DNA from: Spirochaetota bacterium
Lineage (GTDB): Bacteria > Spirochaetota > Spirochaetia > Treponematales > Rectinemataceae
Reading direction: 5' to 3'
Length of the DNA: 61,627 nt
NCBI GenBank assembly: GCA_022711355.1
Contig: JAKLFE010000024.1
Location: 1 to 61,627 of the forward strand
Translations under genes and position numbers: made by a program
Part shown: piece by piece, positions 8,557 through 17,844 of the stretch
How positions within the stretch are numbered: position 1 is the stretch's first letter
Layout: each line of letters starts with the position of its first letter
Notes under the pieces: model-generated
What the model saw: only the letters and a program-made list of their open reading frames with translations
What the model was told of the DNA's origin: nothing
Database searches by the model: none

Positions 8557-9380
8557 GCCGGCTCCCCCTCCTCCCGGATTTCCCCCGCCCCCTCCTGTTC
8601 GCCCACCGGGGCGTGTCGTCCATCGCCCCCGAGAACACGATGGCCGCCTTCCGCCTCGCGCGCGAGCTGGGCATCCCCGGGATCGAGCTCGACGTCCACC
8701 TGAGCTCCGACGGCAGGCTCGTCGTCTTCCACGACCATTTCTCGGGCCGCGTCGCCGGCGTCCCGGCCTCGGGCGGGAACCCGGCCATCCCGCCGGGCCC
8801 GGAGGCCGCGGGCAGGGGCCTCGAGCTCGAGCGCTCGGGCTGGACAGAGCTCGCGGCCCTCGATATAGGCTCATGGAGAGGCGCGCGCTACGCGGGCGAG
8901 CGGCCGCCCCTCCTCCCCGAGCTCCTCGAGGAGCTCGGGAGCGGCTTCTACTGGGACATCGAGCTCAAGAGCCGCGTGGCCGCGGACTACGGCCTCGAGG
9001 CGGCGCTGGCCGCCGCGCTGCGCGACTCCAAATTGATCGGCACCTGCCTCGTCTCGTCCTTCAACCCCATCGCCCTCGCCCGCTTCAAGGCCCTCGAGCC
9101 CCGCGTCCCCACCGCGATCATCTGGTCGGGAGACCGGGAGCTCAAGCCCTTCCTCCGCCACGGCGAGGGCCGCTGGCTCGGCCGGGTCGACGCCCTCAAG
9201 CCGGAGCGGGTCAAGCTGCGGCCCACATCCTCCTTCCGCTGGAGGAGGCTCGAAGGCTACCAGGTCCTGCCCTGGACCGTCGACGAGGCCGCGGAGGCCG
9301 CCCGGCTCATCGCGCTCGGCTGTGAAGGGGTCGTCTCGAACCGGCCGCAGGAACTCGGGCTTGCGGCGAGGTCCGGCTAG
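8553..9380 (+). CDS. Glycerophosphodiester phosphodiesterase
   Basis: This 275-residue protein is of the GDPD/UgpQ family, which hydrolyses deacylated phospholipids to glycerol-3-phosphate and an alcohol. The catalytic core is seen as AHRGVSSIAPENTMAAF (about residues 16-32), IELDVHLSSDG and VVFHDH, with an IELKS-type metal ligand further on. The GTG at 8553, overlapping the previous stop as GTGA, places the family start correctly. No signal peptide is seen, so it is probably cytoplasmic. Confidence 0.9.
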   Translation: MSRLPLLPDFPRPLLFAHRGVSSIAPENTMAAFRLARELGIPGIELDVHLSSDGRLVVFHDHFSGRVAGVPASGGNPAIPPGPEAAGRGLELERSGWTELAALDIGSWRGARYAGERPPLLPELLEELGSGFYWDIELKSRVAADYGLEAALAAALRDSKLIGTCLVSSFNPIALARFKALEPRVPTAIIWSGDRELKPFLRHGEGRWLGRVDALKPERVKLRPTSSFRWRRLEGYQVLPWTVDEAAEAARLIALGCEGVVSNRPQELGLAARSG

Positions 9381-9491
9381 GGCGGGTGAGATGTTCAGCT
9401 GGCAGGGAGAGAACATCGATCAGTAATAAAACTGATAAAGCAAAACCATAAACTATAAAGCTACAAAACAACAGAACTACAGAACTATAAA

Positions 9492-9595
9492 ACCACAGAG
9501 GCACAGAGACACAGAGAGGGAATCAGAGAATAGGAAGTAAAATCCTTACTCTCTTCTCTTACCTCTGTGCCTCTGTGCCTCTGTGCCTCTGTGGT
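9492..9595. repeat. Inverted repeat built of (GGCACAGA) units
   Basis: The left arm (9492-9518) reads ACCACAGAGGCACAGAG and onward. The right arm (9562-9595) is its reverse complement with one or two extra 8-bp units. About 40 bp of AT-rich sequence separates them. It lies between two operons that converge here, and could form a long imperfect hairpin. It has no resemblance to the GC-rich terminators elsewhere in the host DNA. Confidence 0.75.
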
Positions 9596-9638
9596 CAATT
9601 AGGCTTGAAAGCGCTCCTCTTCCTCCGCGCGGAGCCGA

Positions 9639-11123
9639 TCAGGGGAGACTCGCCAGGAGATCCTTGCCGAGGGAGGAGGCGCCGAGCTCGCGGAAGGCCG
9701 AGCGGCGGGCCGCGGCCTCGTCGGCGCCGAAGCCCGTGGCCCCCTTCTCCGCGGAGTAGAGGACCAGGCCGGTCGCGACCTCGAGGACCTTGACCTGGGC
9801 CTTGGCCGAGGCGATGTAATTCGCCCCGTCCTTGCGTATCGAGTCGATCTTCGCGAAGCCGAAGGCCACGCGCTGGAGGCCCGCGGCCTTCGCGGCCCCG
9901 AGGGCCGCGGCGTCGTCCATGGCCGCGAGCGAGCCGGCCGGGACGGCGAGGCCCTTGACGACGAAGCGCTCCTTGGCCAGGGCGTCGAGGAGGCCGGCCT
10001 GGGTCTGGCTCCCCGCGGCGGCTCCCGTCTCGTCCTGGTCGGCGAGGGCGATGCCGGTGGGCACGTTCCTCGCGTTGGAGGAGACCTCGTAGGGCAGCTC
10101 GGCGTACTTGGACTTCAGCTCGTCGGCGAGGGAGTCGCGGTAGGCCTCGAACTTGGCCGGGATCCGGTCGAGGAGCTCGAGGGAGGACTGGAAGTCGAGC
10201 CTGACGGTGAGCTTGGCCTTCCCGACGAAGTCGGGGGGCGGCGGGGTGAAGGAGAGGGCGCCCGAGGGATCGGTGACGGCGCTCTCCGTCTTGGACACGA
10301 GGCGGCTGCCCTGGCGGCGCTGGTAGCTCACCTGGAGGGCCGCCCCGGGCACGCCGGGCGCCCCGGCTCCCTCGCCGGCGACGAGGCGCAGGGAGAAGGG
10401 CTGGGGGAAGGGCCTGCCAACGAGGGCCTGGTAGGGCTGGCCGGCGGGCCGCTCGAAGCGCAGGGAGGCGAGGGCCGTCCGCGCGTTGTTGACGTTCCGC
10501 TCGAGCTTGACGTCGGCGTTGTCGATGTCCGCCCCGCCGGCCGCGGCCGCGGCCTCGACGAACTTGCGGACGGCCTCGTAGTGGCGCCCCGCGGCGGCGA
10601 GGGCCTTGCCCTCGGCCTCGGGCCTGGCGACAGCGTCCTCCCGTTCCTGGAAGAGGGCCGCGATGCGCGACTTCTCCTTGTTGAGGTCCGCCGTCGCGTA
10701 GGCGGCGAGGACGTAGACGGTGACCCGCTTGGACTTCTTGTCCTTGTCGGGCTCGACGTACTTCTCCTTTACCTGGAAGCCTGCGAGTCTGTTGTTCGAC
10801 TGGGTGGTCACCGTCTGGCGTATGTCGGCCTGGTAGGAATCGAGGCTGGCCCGGGCTTCCGCCGTGGCGTTGACCGAGACCTTGACGCCGATGTACTGCA
10901 TGATCGAGGCGATGAGGTTGGCCGCCGCGTCGCCCGTGGCGGCCGACACGTCGCCCTTCGGGTCGGAGGAGGAGCCGACGAAGTAGGTGTAGGAGGCGTC
11001 GGGCTTGGGCGTCTCGAGGATCCAGGCCGGCGCCTTGGTCGCCTTGGGGGCCGCGGGCGCCGAGGCGCAGCTCGCGAGCAGCAGTATCGCCGCGGCCGCC
11101 GCGCTGATCGCGTTCTTGTTCAT
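9639..11123 (-). CDS. Lipoprotein, LPP20-like
   Basis: This 494-residue protein has a lipoprotein signal peptide with lipobox LLASC (Cys at about residue 19). Residues 30-190 resemble LPP20-type domains: PAWI, then FVGSSSDPKG, then a long segment similar to sequences that process stress-signal lipoproteins. The C-terminal third contains a CsgG-like or FlgT-like segment. It is probably anchored in the envelope. It is the last of a run of leftward lipoprotein genes. Confidence 0.7.
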   Translation of the reverse strand: MNKNAISAAAAAILLLASCASAPAAPKATKAPAWILETPKPDASYTYFVGSSSDPKGDVSAATGDAAANLIASIMQYIGVKVSVNATAEARASLDSYQADIRQTVTTQSNNRLAGFQVKEKYVEPDKDKKSKRVTVYVLAAYATADLNKEKSRIAALFQEREDAVARPEAEGKALAAAGRHYEAVRKFVEAAAAAGGADIDNADVKLERNVNNARTALASLRFERPAGQPYQALVGRPFPQPFSLRLVAGEGAGAPGVPGAALQVSYQRRQGSRLVSKTESAVTDPSGALSFTPPPPDFVGKAKLTVRLDFQSSLELLDRIPAKFEAYRDSLADELKSKYAELPYEVSSNARNVPTGIALADQDETGAAAGSQTQAGLLDALAKERFVVKGLAVPAGSLAAMDDAAALGAAKAAGLQRVAFGFAKIDSIRKDGANYIASAKAQVKVLEVATGLVLYSAEKGATGFGADEAAARRSAFRELGASSLGKDLLASLP

Positions 11124-11251
11124 GCTCTCTCCTCGTCGGGGTCGTTGGGGGCGGCGCGCCGCCCCGGCGCCGAAAAAGGCCGCGCCTCCGGGATGCCGGG
11201 GCGCGGCCGATGGGCGTCCCGCGGCGCCGGGGCGCCGCGGAACGCCGGGAC

Positions 11252-11276
11252 CCGGCCGGGCCGCTGGCCCGGCCGG
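11252..11276 (-). terminator. 11-bp GC hairpin downstream of a lipoprotein gene
   Basis: CCGGCCGGGCC and GGCCCGGCCGG pair perfectly around a 3-base loop just after the stop of the 11284-11955 gene. A second GC dyad lies just to its left. There is no T-run, so termination may be weak or Rho-assisted. Confidence 0.4.
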
Positions 11277-11283
11277 CCTCGGG

Positions 11284-11955
11284 TCAGAAGCCCTCGAAGA
11301 AGGACTGCTGGACCATGTCCATGGCCCGCTGCTTCTCCGGGGTCTTGGGCTCGGAGGCCGCCTCGCCCTTGAGGATGCCGTCGATCTGCTTCTTGAGCGT
11401 GTCCTTGTCGATGCCCCAGATCTGGATGACGCGGTAGATCTGCCTGTCGGGCTTGCCTTCGGGGGTGAAGGTCTGGAGCTTGACCCACCACTCGCTCTCC
11501 ATGCCGAAGCCGGAGAACTTGGCCTCGGAGGCGCTCTTCACGCAGCGCTCCATGTAGGTCTCGATCTTGTCCTTGTCGCCGACCTGGGCGCCGGCGAAGG
11601 TGTCCTTGACGCGGGTGGAGACGAGCTGGGCGATCGTGGTCTGGGCGTTCAGGCGGCTGGCGGCGAGCTGGACGCCGGTGAGGTCGCCGCCGTCCTCCTG
11701 GACGACGACGATGAACTTGTTCGCGTAGTCGCCGAGCTTCTCCACGGCCTTGGGGCCGTCCAGGGCGGCGTCCATCCACTTCGGGTAGTCGCGGCCGAAG
11801 GCGGTGCCCTTGTGCTCGAGGATCTGGGGCGGATAGGCCTTGACGGTCGGGGCCGGCGGGTTGACGCCTCCGGGGGCGGGCTTGGGCTCCGAGGCGCAGC
11901 CCACCACGGCGGCGATCGACACCACAGCGATCAGGATCGCGAGGATCTTCTTCAC
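11284..11955 (-). CDS. Small lipoprotein, function unknown
   Basis: This 223-residue protein starts MKKILAILIAVVSIAAVVGC, a clear lipoprotein signal with the lipid-modified Cys at residue 20, followed by a Pro-rich linker. The mature part has WWVKLQTF and RVIQIWGIDK motifs that recall LPP20-type or treponemal periplasmic lipoproteins. A good Shine-Dalgarno (AGGAGG) lies upstream. Its neighbours on both sides are also lipoproteins, which suggests a shared envelope function. Confidence 0.75.
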   Translation of the reverse strand: MKKILAILIAVVSIAAVVGCASEPKPAPGGVNPPAPTVKAYPPQILEHKGTAFGRDYPKWMDAALDGPKAVEKLGDYANKFIVVVQEDGGDLTGVQLAASRLNAQTTIAQLVSTRVKDTFAGAQVGDKDKIETYMERCVKSASEAKFSGFGMESEWWVKLQTFTPEGKPDRQIYRVIQIWGIDKDTLKKQIDGILKGEAASEPKTPEKQRAMDMVQQSFFEGF

Positions 11956-12013
11956 GATGACCTCCTAAGTTTTTCCGCGCGCCGGCATTCCTCGTCGCCG
12001 GCGCCATATGAAC

Positions 12014-12033
12014 GGGAGGGTCGACGCCCTCCC
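12014..12033 (-). terminator. 7-bp hairpin after the 12068-13135 gene
   Basis: GGGAGGG and CCCTCCC are separated by six bases, about 35 bp beyond the stop codon. There is no long T-run. Confidence 0.35.
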
Positions 12034-12067
12034 TTGACGGGACGGGATGCTATCCCGCCCCGGCTGT

Positions 12068-13135
12068 TCACAAGCCGCTATTGAAGGTATAGGACTTGCC
12101 CCTCGAGTAGACCAGGTTGAGGTCGTTGAGGCCCGCCGAGGAGGCGGCGTCGTACATCGCGTCCTCGACCTTGTCGCCCTTCTGGAAGGTGTAGACGTAG
12201 AGCCTCGTCTCGTCCGGCGAGTAGGAGGCCTGCTCGACCTCCCGCATCTTCTTGGCCAGGGCCCGCCTGAGCTGGCTGACCTGCCGGGAGTCGGGGGTCT
12301 TCTGGAGGATGATCTCGTAGCGCACGCCCCGGCCAAGGGAGCCCTTGAGGAGCTCCTTGGACTGCTCGGCCATCTTCGGCATGGCGACCCAGACCGAGCC
12401 GAGCACGGCGTTGTTGACCGCCGCCTCGAGGGAGCTCGGGCTGAAGGCCGGCTGGCTGATGAGGGCCACCGAGCCCAGGAGGCTGGCGGTGGAGGTGTCG
12501 AAGAGCTTCATGGAGCCCATGGCCGAGGCGTAGTACTTGCCGTCCCGCGTCTCGGAGGCGACGGTGAAGTCGAGCTCGACGTAGACGTCCGCGTTCTGCT
12601 TCTGCGCGATGTACTGGATGAGGCTGATCGAGCCGCCCGTCTCGGACTCGTAGGCGCTGCGCTGGTCGGCCTTGTTCTTCTCGATCTGGTCGAAGTCGAC
12701 GACCGAGCGGCCGAGCTTCTCGATGAGGTAGCGGTTGGCCTGGGTGACCGCCATCTTGGCGAGCTTGGCGTCGATCTTCGCGTCGGCGTTGTAGTAGACC
12801 ATGTAGTTGAGCCGGGCGAGGTAGTTCTCGAGGTAGGCCTGCTCCTCGGGCGTCAGGGGCGCCGTCGCGACCGGCGCGGGCTGGTCGACCGAGGCGGGGG
12901 CAGCGGGCGCGGCCGGGGAGGCGGGCGCCGCGGCGGGGGGCGCCACGGCCTGGCCGGCATCGGCGCCGCCCTGCACGAGGGCCATGGCGCGGGACTTGGC
13001 CGCGTTGTCCTTGGGAGCTGCGGCGGGGGCGGACTGGGCCGGGGCGGCCGTGGGAGCCGGGGCCGGCGAGCTCGCGCAGGAAGCCAAGAAGGCCAGCGCC
13101 GCGAGGGCGAGCGCGGCGCTCGTACTTTTCGACAT
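12068..13135 (-). CDS. Lipoprotein with Ala/Pro-rich linker
   Basis: The start at 13135 gives a lipoprotein signal ending FLASC, preceded by a strong AAGGAG ribosome site. An upstream in-frame extension of 30 codons is rejected because the ribosome site and signal peptide are lost with it. The 355-residue product has a low-complexity Ala/Pro linker to about residue 100 and then a folded domain of about 250 residues. It resembles DUF6175-type spirochaete or Bacteroidota lipoproteins, but I cannot verify that. Function unknown. Confidence 0.7.
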   Translation of the reverse strand: MSKSTSAALALAALAFLASCASSPAPAPTAAPAQSAPAAAPKDNAAKSRAMALVQGGADAGQAVAPPAAAPASPAAPAAPASVDQPAPVATAPLTPEEQAYLENYLARLNYMVYYNADAKIDAKLAKMAVTQANRYLIEKLGRSVVDFDQIEKNKADQRSAYESETGGSISLIQYIAQKQNADVYVELDFTVASETRDGKYYASAMGSMKLFDTSTASLLGSVALISQPAFSPSSLEAAVNNAVLGSVWVAMPKMAEQSKELLKGSLGRGVRYEIILQKTPDSRQVSQLRRALAKKMREVEQASYSPDETRLYVYTFQKGDKVEDAMYDAASSAGLNDLNLVYSRGKSYTFNSGL

Positions 13136-13332
13136 TAAGCGCTCCTTACGTAGTTCCGGGTCTAGTCTAGCGCGCGGCCTCGGCAAAAACAAAGGCGACA
13201 CGCGCGAGCGGGACCGGGCTGGCATGACGAAGGCGGCGGCCCGAGCCCGCCCGCTCCCGTCGGTAGGGATAGTGTAGTGATACTCGAGGCCTAAAGCAAG
13301 GCGAGGGACCCTCCGCGGCGCCGCCGCGGCGC

Positions 13333-15276
13333 TCAGCGCGAGGCCTCGCGCGCCAGGATCCTCGCGAGGGCGGCATCATCGGCTCCCTCGCCCTCGACCA
13401 GGAGGGTGAAGGGCCCGGCGAGGAGGCTTCCTTCCGCGGGAACCCTGAGGGCCTCCCCGCCCGAGGGCGAGGCGAGGCGGAAGCCTCCCCGGGACGGCGA
13501 CAGGACGAAGGCCAGCTTACCAGCGGCGACGGGCAGGGAGCCGAGGCTGGTCCCGCTCCCGTCGAAGGCGGCGCCGGATGGCGTGACGGCGAGGAGCCTG
13601 AGCCCGGAGGGATCCTGGAGGACCAGGGAGAGGCCGCGAGACGGGCCGGCGAAGTCGGCCTCGACGACATAGGGAAGGTCGAGCTTGAGCGGGGGCGCGA
13701 AGGCGAGGGAGCCGTCGCCCTTGAAGCGGACCGCGCCGACCGAGGCCGAGGCGCCGCCCCTGGCCGAGACGCCGGGGGGGAGGAGGCCGTCTTCGAAGGC
13801 CTCGGCCAGGGCAAGGGAAGCCTTCCACCTGCGCCGCGAGGCGAGGCGGTAGGAGGGCGGGGCGAGGGGCCGGGAGGAGCCCGCGGCGCTCATGAGGCCG
13901 AAGCCGTCGTAGACCCCGGCGATCGAGCCGGGGCCGCCGAGGAGGGCGGAGCCCTCAGGCGGCGGCGGCAAGGGGGGCAGGGAGGGCGCCTCGACGCGAA
14001 GCCCGTCGAGGACCCAGGTCACCTGGGTCCTCCCCTCCTCGGGCTGGAGGCAGGCGACGATCGTGTGGGCCGCCGGCTCGAGGGCGAGGGGGGCGAGGGA
14101 TCGCGCGGTCTCCCCTCCCGAGGCGAGGGAGACGAAGGGCTTGCCGCCCTCGAGGCCGAGCTCGAGGAGGTAGGAGCCGTCCTCCGAGGAGAAGCGGAGG
14201 AGGCGGCCCTCTTCCTCTCGGGCGGCCAGGCGGAGTACGAGGGAGAAAGCCGCGCTCCTTCCTTCGTAGGCCGGGGGCATGAGGCCGGGGAGGCTGAGGC
14301 CGGCGTCGGGGCCGAAGGAGTAGCCGAAGCCGCCGGGGTAGACGTCGAGGAGGGGGGAGCCGAGGGGAACCGGGGCCTTGAGCCGGGCCCTGACTCCCGC
14401 GTCGTCGAAGCTCCCGTCGAGACGGAGGAGGGAGAGGAAGGAGAGGGCGTCGTCGAACTCGTCGGCGGCGGCGGCCGAGGCTTCCTTGACCATGGCCTTG
14501 AGCTCCTGCCGGGCCGCGGCGCGGAAGGAGAAGGCAGAACCCTCGGGCGGGGCCGCGGGAAAGGCCTCGACCGAGAGGGCGTAGGCCCCCTCGAGGCGCG
14601 GGGCCGCCCAGACGACGCGGCCGAAGCCCCCCGAGAGGGGGCCCTCGGCGAAGGCCAGGCCGTCACGGGACCAGCGGATCCAGGGGTCGCCGGCCCGAGT
14701 CGGCGAGGTATCGAGGCTCAGGAGGACGGCTTGGCCTGGCCCGATGGAGGGAGGGTAGACCGAGACGCCCTCGATCCGCGGCTGGGGCAGGCCGACGAAG
14801 ACCAGGAGGGAGCTTTTCTGGAGGGAGCGCCCCTCGGCCGAGGAAAGCTGGAGCCTAAGCCAGTAGGCGCCGGGCGGGAGATCGGCGGGCAGCTCGAGGG
14901 GGGGGAGCTCGCCCTCGATGGCGTCGACCTGGGTGGAGCCCGCGGCATCCTTCGCGGCATCCTTCGCGGCGGCCGAGCCGGCGAGGCCGGCCGCCGGGCC
15001 CGCGAGCTTCAGGAAGGCTGGGCTCCCCTCCAGGCCGAGCTCGAGGAATGCTATCTCGGCAGCCCCGGTCAGCCGGGAGACATTCGCGGCGATGGAGGAG
15101 CCGGCCTCGAGGAGGGAGCCGTTGTCGAGAAGGGCGCCGCCCGACTTGAGCTTGACCTCGTAGAGGCCGCTCCGCTCGCTCTCCGAAAGGAGGCTCGACG
15201 AGAGCTCGCAGGAGAGGGCCGCGCTCGAGACGAGGGCGGCGCAGCAAAGGCCCCGGAGGGCGTGGCGGGCTTTCAT
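13333..15276 (-). CDS. Large lipoprotein with LamG-like beta-sandwich domains
   Basis: This 647-residue protein has lipobox AALSC at about residue 23. An N-terminal Ig-like region is followed by a region with FSLVLRLAAREEEGRLLRFS and LLELGLEGGKPFVSL spacing, typical of concanavalin-like (LamG) sandwiches, then a second similar sandwich at the C-terminus. It is likely to bind carbohydrate or protein at the cell surface. It contains an AKDA-AKDA repeat around residue 105. It is the most upstream gene of the leftward lipoprotein group and has its own promoter. Confidence 0.65.
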   Translation of the reverse strand: MKARHALRGLCCAALVSSAALSCELSSSLLSESERSGLYEVKLKSGGALLDNGSLLEAGSSIAANVSRLTGAAEIAFLELGLEGSPAFLKLAGPAAGLAGSAAAKDAAKDAAGSTQVDAIEGELPPLELPADLPPGAYWLRLQLSSAEGRSLQKSSLLVFVGLPQPRIEGVSVYPPSIGPGQAVLLSLDTSPTRAGDPWIRWSRDGLAFAEGPLSGGFGRVVWAAPRLEGAYALSVEAFPAAPPEGSAFSFRAAARQELKAMVKEASAAAADEFDDALSFLSLLRLDGSFDDAGVRARLKAPVPLGSPLLDVYPGGFGYSFGPDAGLSLPGLMPPAYEGRSAAFSLVLRLAAREEEGRLLRFSSEDGSYLLELGLEGGKPFVSLASGGETARSLAPLALEPAAHTIVACLQPEEGRTQVTWVLDGLRVEAPSLPPLPPPPEGSALLGGPGSIAGVYDGFGLMSAAGSSRPLAPPSYRLASRRRWKASLALAEAFEDGLLPPGVSARGGASASVGAVRFKGDGSLAFAPPLKLDLPYVVEADFAGPSRGLSLVLQDPSGLRLLAVTPSGAAFDGSGTSLGSLPVAAGKLAFVLSPSRGGFRLASPSGGEALRVPAEGSLLAGPFTLLVEGEGADDAALARILAREASR

Positions 15277-15310
15277 GCGGCGAGGGGAACGGTCCTATAC
15301 CCCTTTGACA

Positions 15311-15339
15311 AGTATAGCGTGGAACCGCCCGCTCTCCAA
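15311..15339 (-). promoter_or_regulatory. Promoter of the LamG-like lipoprotein gene
   Basis: On the minus strand TTGGAG (15334-15339) and TATACT (15311-15316) are 17 bp apart, 35 bp before the start codon. Confidence 0.5.
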
Positions 15340-15373
15340 TGTTCCGCCCCGGGAGCGGGGCCGCCCGCCCAGG

Positions 15374-15403
15374 TTGACAGGGAGCCCCGCCCGAACGGAT
15401 AGT
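15374..15403 (+). promoter_or_regulatory. Promoter of the S41 protease operon
   Basis: TTGACA (15374-15379) is followed after 18 bp by GATAGT (15398-15403). It lies back to back with the divergent lipoprotein promoter. Confidence 0.5.
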
Positions 15404-15412
15404 TGAGGGACC

Positions 15413-16969
15413 ATGATGAGCAAACCCGGGGCCGCCGGCCGCCACCGCATCGCCTGGGGCGCCGTCGCCGCGGCGATGGTCCTCGTCTCGACGATCTCCG
15501 TCTCCGTCCCGCGGGCCTTCGCCCAACCCGCCCTCCGGGACGACCAGGAGACGAGGCGCTACCTCCAGATCCTGAACGACGCCTTCCGCATCGTCCTGCA
15601 GAGCTACGTCGACAAGCCCGAGCCGAAGAAGCTCTACGAGGGAGCCATGAAGGGCCTCTTCGACTCCCTCGGGGATCCCTACTCGGTCTTCCTCGACGAG
15701 GCGATGATGAGCGACATGAACGACTTCGCCACCGGCGAGTTCGGGGGGGTCGGCCTGGTCATCTCGAAGCAGCTCCGGGACCCGAAGAAGGCCGAGGACC
15801 AGCCCCTCTACGTCGAGGTCGTCTCGCCCATCGAGAACACCCCGGGCTGGGCCCGCGGCATCCAGCCGGGGGACCTCATCATCAAGATCGACGGCGAGTC
15901 CACGGCGCCCATGCTCATCGACGAGGCGCAGAAGCGGATCCGCGGCCCGGTCGGCTCGAGCGTCGTCCTCACCTTCCGCAGGGGCCAGGGCCAGGTCTTC
16001 GACGCGCCCTTCGTGCGGGCGCGGGTCGAGCTCCCCGTCGTCAAGAAGGCCCTCATCCCCACGGCCAAGGGGAACGTCGGCTACCTGCGCATCATCGAGT
16101 TCACCAAGCTCACCGCCCCCAAGGTCGAGGAGGCCCTCGCCGAGTTCGGCAAGGCCGGCTACCGCGCCCTCGTCCTCGACGTGCGCAACAACCCCGGCGG
16201 CCTCCTCGACTCGGCCATCCAGGTGGCCGACGCCTTCCTGGACTCGGGCCTCATCGTCTCGACGAAGAGCCGCCTGCCCTACGAGAACTCCGTGAGCAAG
16301 GCCAAGCCGGGGCAGTCCCTGCCGCCCGAGCTGCCCATCATCCTGCTCATGAACAAGGGCTCGGCCTCGGCCTCCGAGATCCTCGCCGGGGCCCTGAAGG
16401 ACAACAGGCGCGCCTACCTCGTCGGCGAGAACAGCTACGGCAAGGGCTCGGTCCAGCAGCCCTTCCCCGTCGACGAGACGGGCTTCAAGCTGACCATCGC
16501 CCGCTACTACACGCCGAGCGACGAGAACATCGACAAGACCGGCATCCCGCCCGACCTCGAGTCCAAGGAGCCCGAGCTCGGCGAGGCGGAGATAGCCGAG
16601 CTGGGCAAGCTCCTCGACTCGGGCAGGATCGAGTCCTTCGCGACCGCCAACCCGGGGGCGAGCGTCGCCCAGCGCAACGCCTTCGCCGCCCTCCTCGCCA
16701 AGGATTTCAAGCTCTCGGAGCGGGTGCTCAGGCGCATGGTCCACAACGAGCTCGCCCGCAAGACGGTGGCCCCCGCCTACGACCTCGAATTCGACGCGGC
16801 CCTCAACGCGGCCCTCGCCCTCTTCGACAAGCCCGATTTCGCCTCCCTCCTCCAGGGCACGAAGACGGTGAAGGAGCTCGTCGAGGCCAAGCGCGCGGCC
16901 GGGGCGGCCCAGGCCGCCGCGGGCGCACCGGGCCTGCCCGAGCCCGCGGTCGGGAGCCCCTCCCGCTAA
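15413..16969 (+). CDS. S41-family C-terminal processing protease (CtpA-like)
   Basis: This 518-residue protein is exported by an N-terminal signal/anchor (about residues 14-40, ending RAFAQ). A PDZ domain (about 100-200, with GGVGLVI and WARGIQPGDLIIKIDG) precedes the protease domain. The catalytic serine lies in KGSASASEI and the lysine in YGKGSVQ, as in C-terminal processing peptidases that trim periplasmic and envelope proteins. The region after about residue 400 is an extra helical tail. It leads an operon with rsmE and a glycosyltransferase. Confidence 0.9.
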   Translation: MMSKPGAAGRHRIAWGAVAAAMVLVSTISVSVPRAFAQPALRDDQETRRYLQILNDAFRIVLQSYVDKPEPKKLYEGAMKGLFDSLGDPYSVFLDEAMMSDMNDFATGEFGGVGLVISKQLRDPKKAEDQPLYVEVVSPIENTPGWARGIQPGDLIIKIDGESTAPMLIDEAQKRIRGPVGSSVVLTFRRGQGQVFDAPFVRARVELPVVKKALIPTAKGNVGYLRIIEFTKLTAPKVEEALAEFGKAGYRALVLDVRNNPGGLLDSAIQVADAFLDSGLIVSTKSRLPYENSVSKAKPGQSLPPELPIILLMNKGSASASEILAGALKDNRRAYLVGENSYGKGSVQQPFPVDETGFKLTIARYYTPSDENIDKTGIPPDLESKEPELGEAEIAELGKLLDSGRIESFATANPGASVAQRNAFAALLAKDFKLSERVLRRMVHNELARKTVAPAYDLEFDAALNAALALFDKPDFASLLQGTKTVKELVEAKRAAGAAQAAAGAPGLPEPAVGSPSR

Positions 16970-16992
16970 GGGCCGCGGCCGAAGCGCCCGCC

Positions 16993-17844
16993 GTGCGCCG
17001 ATTCTCCCTGCCCCCTGAGTGGAAGCCCGGCGAGGGCTGCGTCCTCGAGGGCGGCCGGGCCCGCTACCTCTCGCGGGTCCTCAGGCTCGCTCCGGGAGAC
17101 CGCTTCCCCGGCCTCGACGCCGAGGGCCGGAGCTGGCTCTGCGAGCTCCTCGAGGCCGGGCCCGACCGCCTGGTCATCGGGGTCGGGCCCCTCCCCCCCG
17201 GCTGCGCCGAGCCCGAGCGCCTCGAGGACATCAGGGGCGGCCGCGCGGCCGCTCCCCCCTCCCCCGCCGCGGGCTCGGCTCGGCTCGGCCCTCCGGAGGC
17301 CGCGCGGCCGCCGATCACCCTCGTGCAGGGCCTGCCCAAGGGGAGCAAGATGGACCTCGTCGTGCGGCAGGCGGCCGAGGCCGGGGTGGCCCGGGTACTG
17401 CCCCTCAGGGCCCTGCGCTCGGTCCCCGAGGCGGACTCGGCGGCCCGTCTCGAGCGCTGGAGGCGCATTGCGCGCGAGGCCCTGCAGCAGTCAGGCTCGG
17501 CCGTGCCCACCCGCGTCGAGGCCCCGATCGGCCTCGAGGCCCTGCCGGGGGCCCTCGGCGAGGGCGGCCCGGGCCGGCTCCGCCTCTTCCTCGACGAGGA
17601 GGCTCCCCTTGCGCAGAGCTCCCTCCACGGGTATCTTACCGAGGCGCCGGGCGAGGTCGTCCTCTGCGTCGGCCCCGAGGGGGGCTTCGCCGCCGAGGAG
17701 CGGCGCTTCCTCGCCGGCTCGGGCTTCTCTCCCTTCAGGTTGCCCTGCGCCGTCCTCCGGACCGAGACCGCCGCGCTCTACGCGGTAGCCGCGGTCGAGA
17801 TCGTCCTGTCGGAGCGTTCTTCATGGATTCCCAGTACGAGCTGA
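16993..17844 (+). CDS. rsmE: 16S rRNA (uracil1498-N3)-methyltransferase RsmE
   Basis: This 283-residue SPOUT-fold enzyme methylates U1498 of 16S rRNA. The GTG at 16993 gives the family N-terminus (RRF, then a RYLSRVLRL PUA-like segment). The knot motifs VGPEGGF and LRTETAALYA are at the C-terminus. A Pro/Ala/Gly-rich insert of about 35 residues (near 75-110) separates the PUA-like and knot domains and looks lineage-specific. Its stop lies 22 bp inside the next gene. Confidence 0.92.
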   Translation: MRRFSLPPEWKPGEGCVLEGGRARYLSRVLRLAPGDRFPGLDAEGRSWLCELLEAGPDRLVIGVGPLPPGCAEPERLEDIRGGRAAAPPSPAAGSARLGPPEAARPPITLVQGLPKGSKMDLVVRQAAEAGVARVLPLRALRSVPEADSAARLERWRRIAREALQQSGSAVPTRVEAPIGLEALPGALGEGGPGRLRLFLDEEAPLAQSSLHGYLTEAPGEVVLCVGPEGGFAAEERRFLAGSGFSPFRLPCAVLRTETAALYAVAAVEIVLSERSSWIPSTS

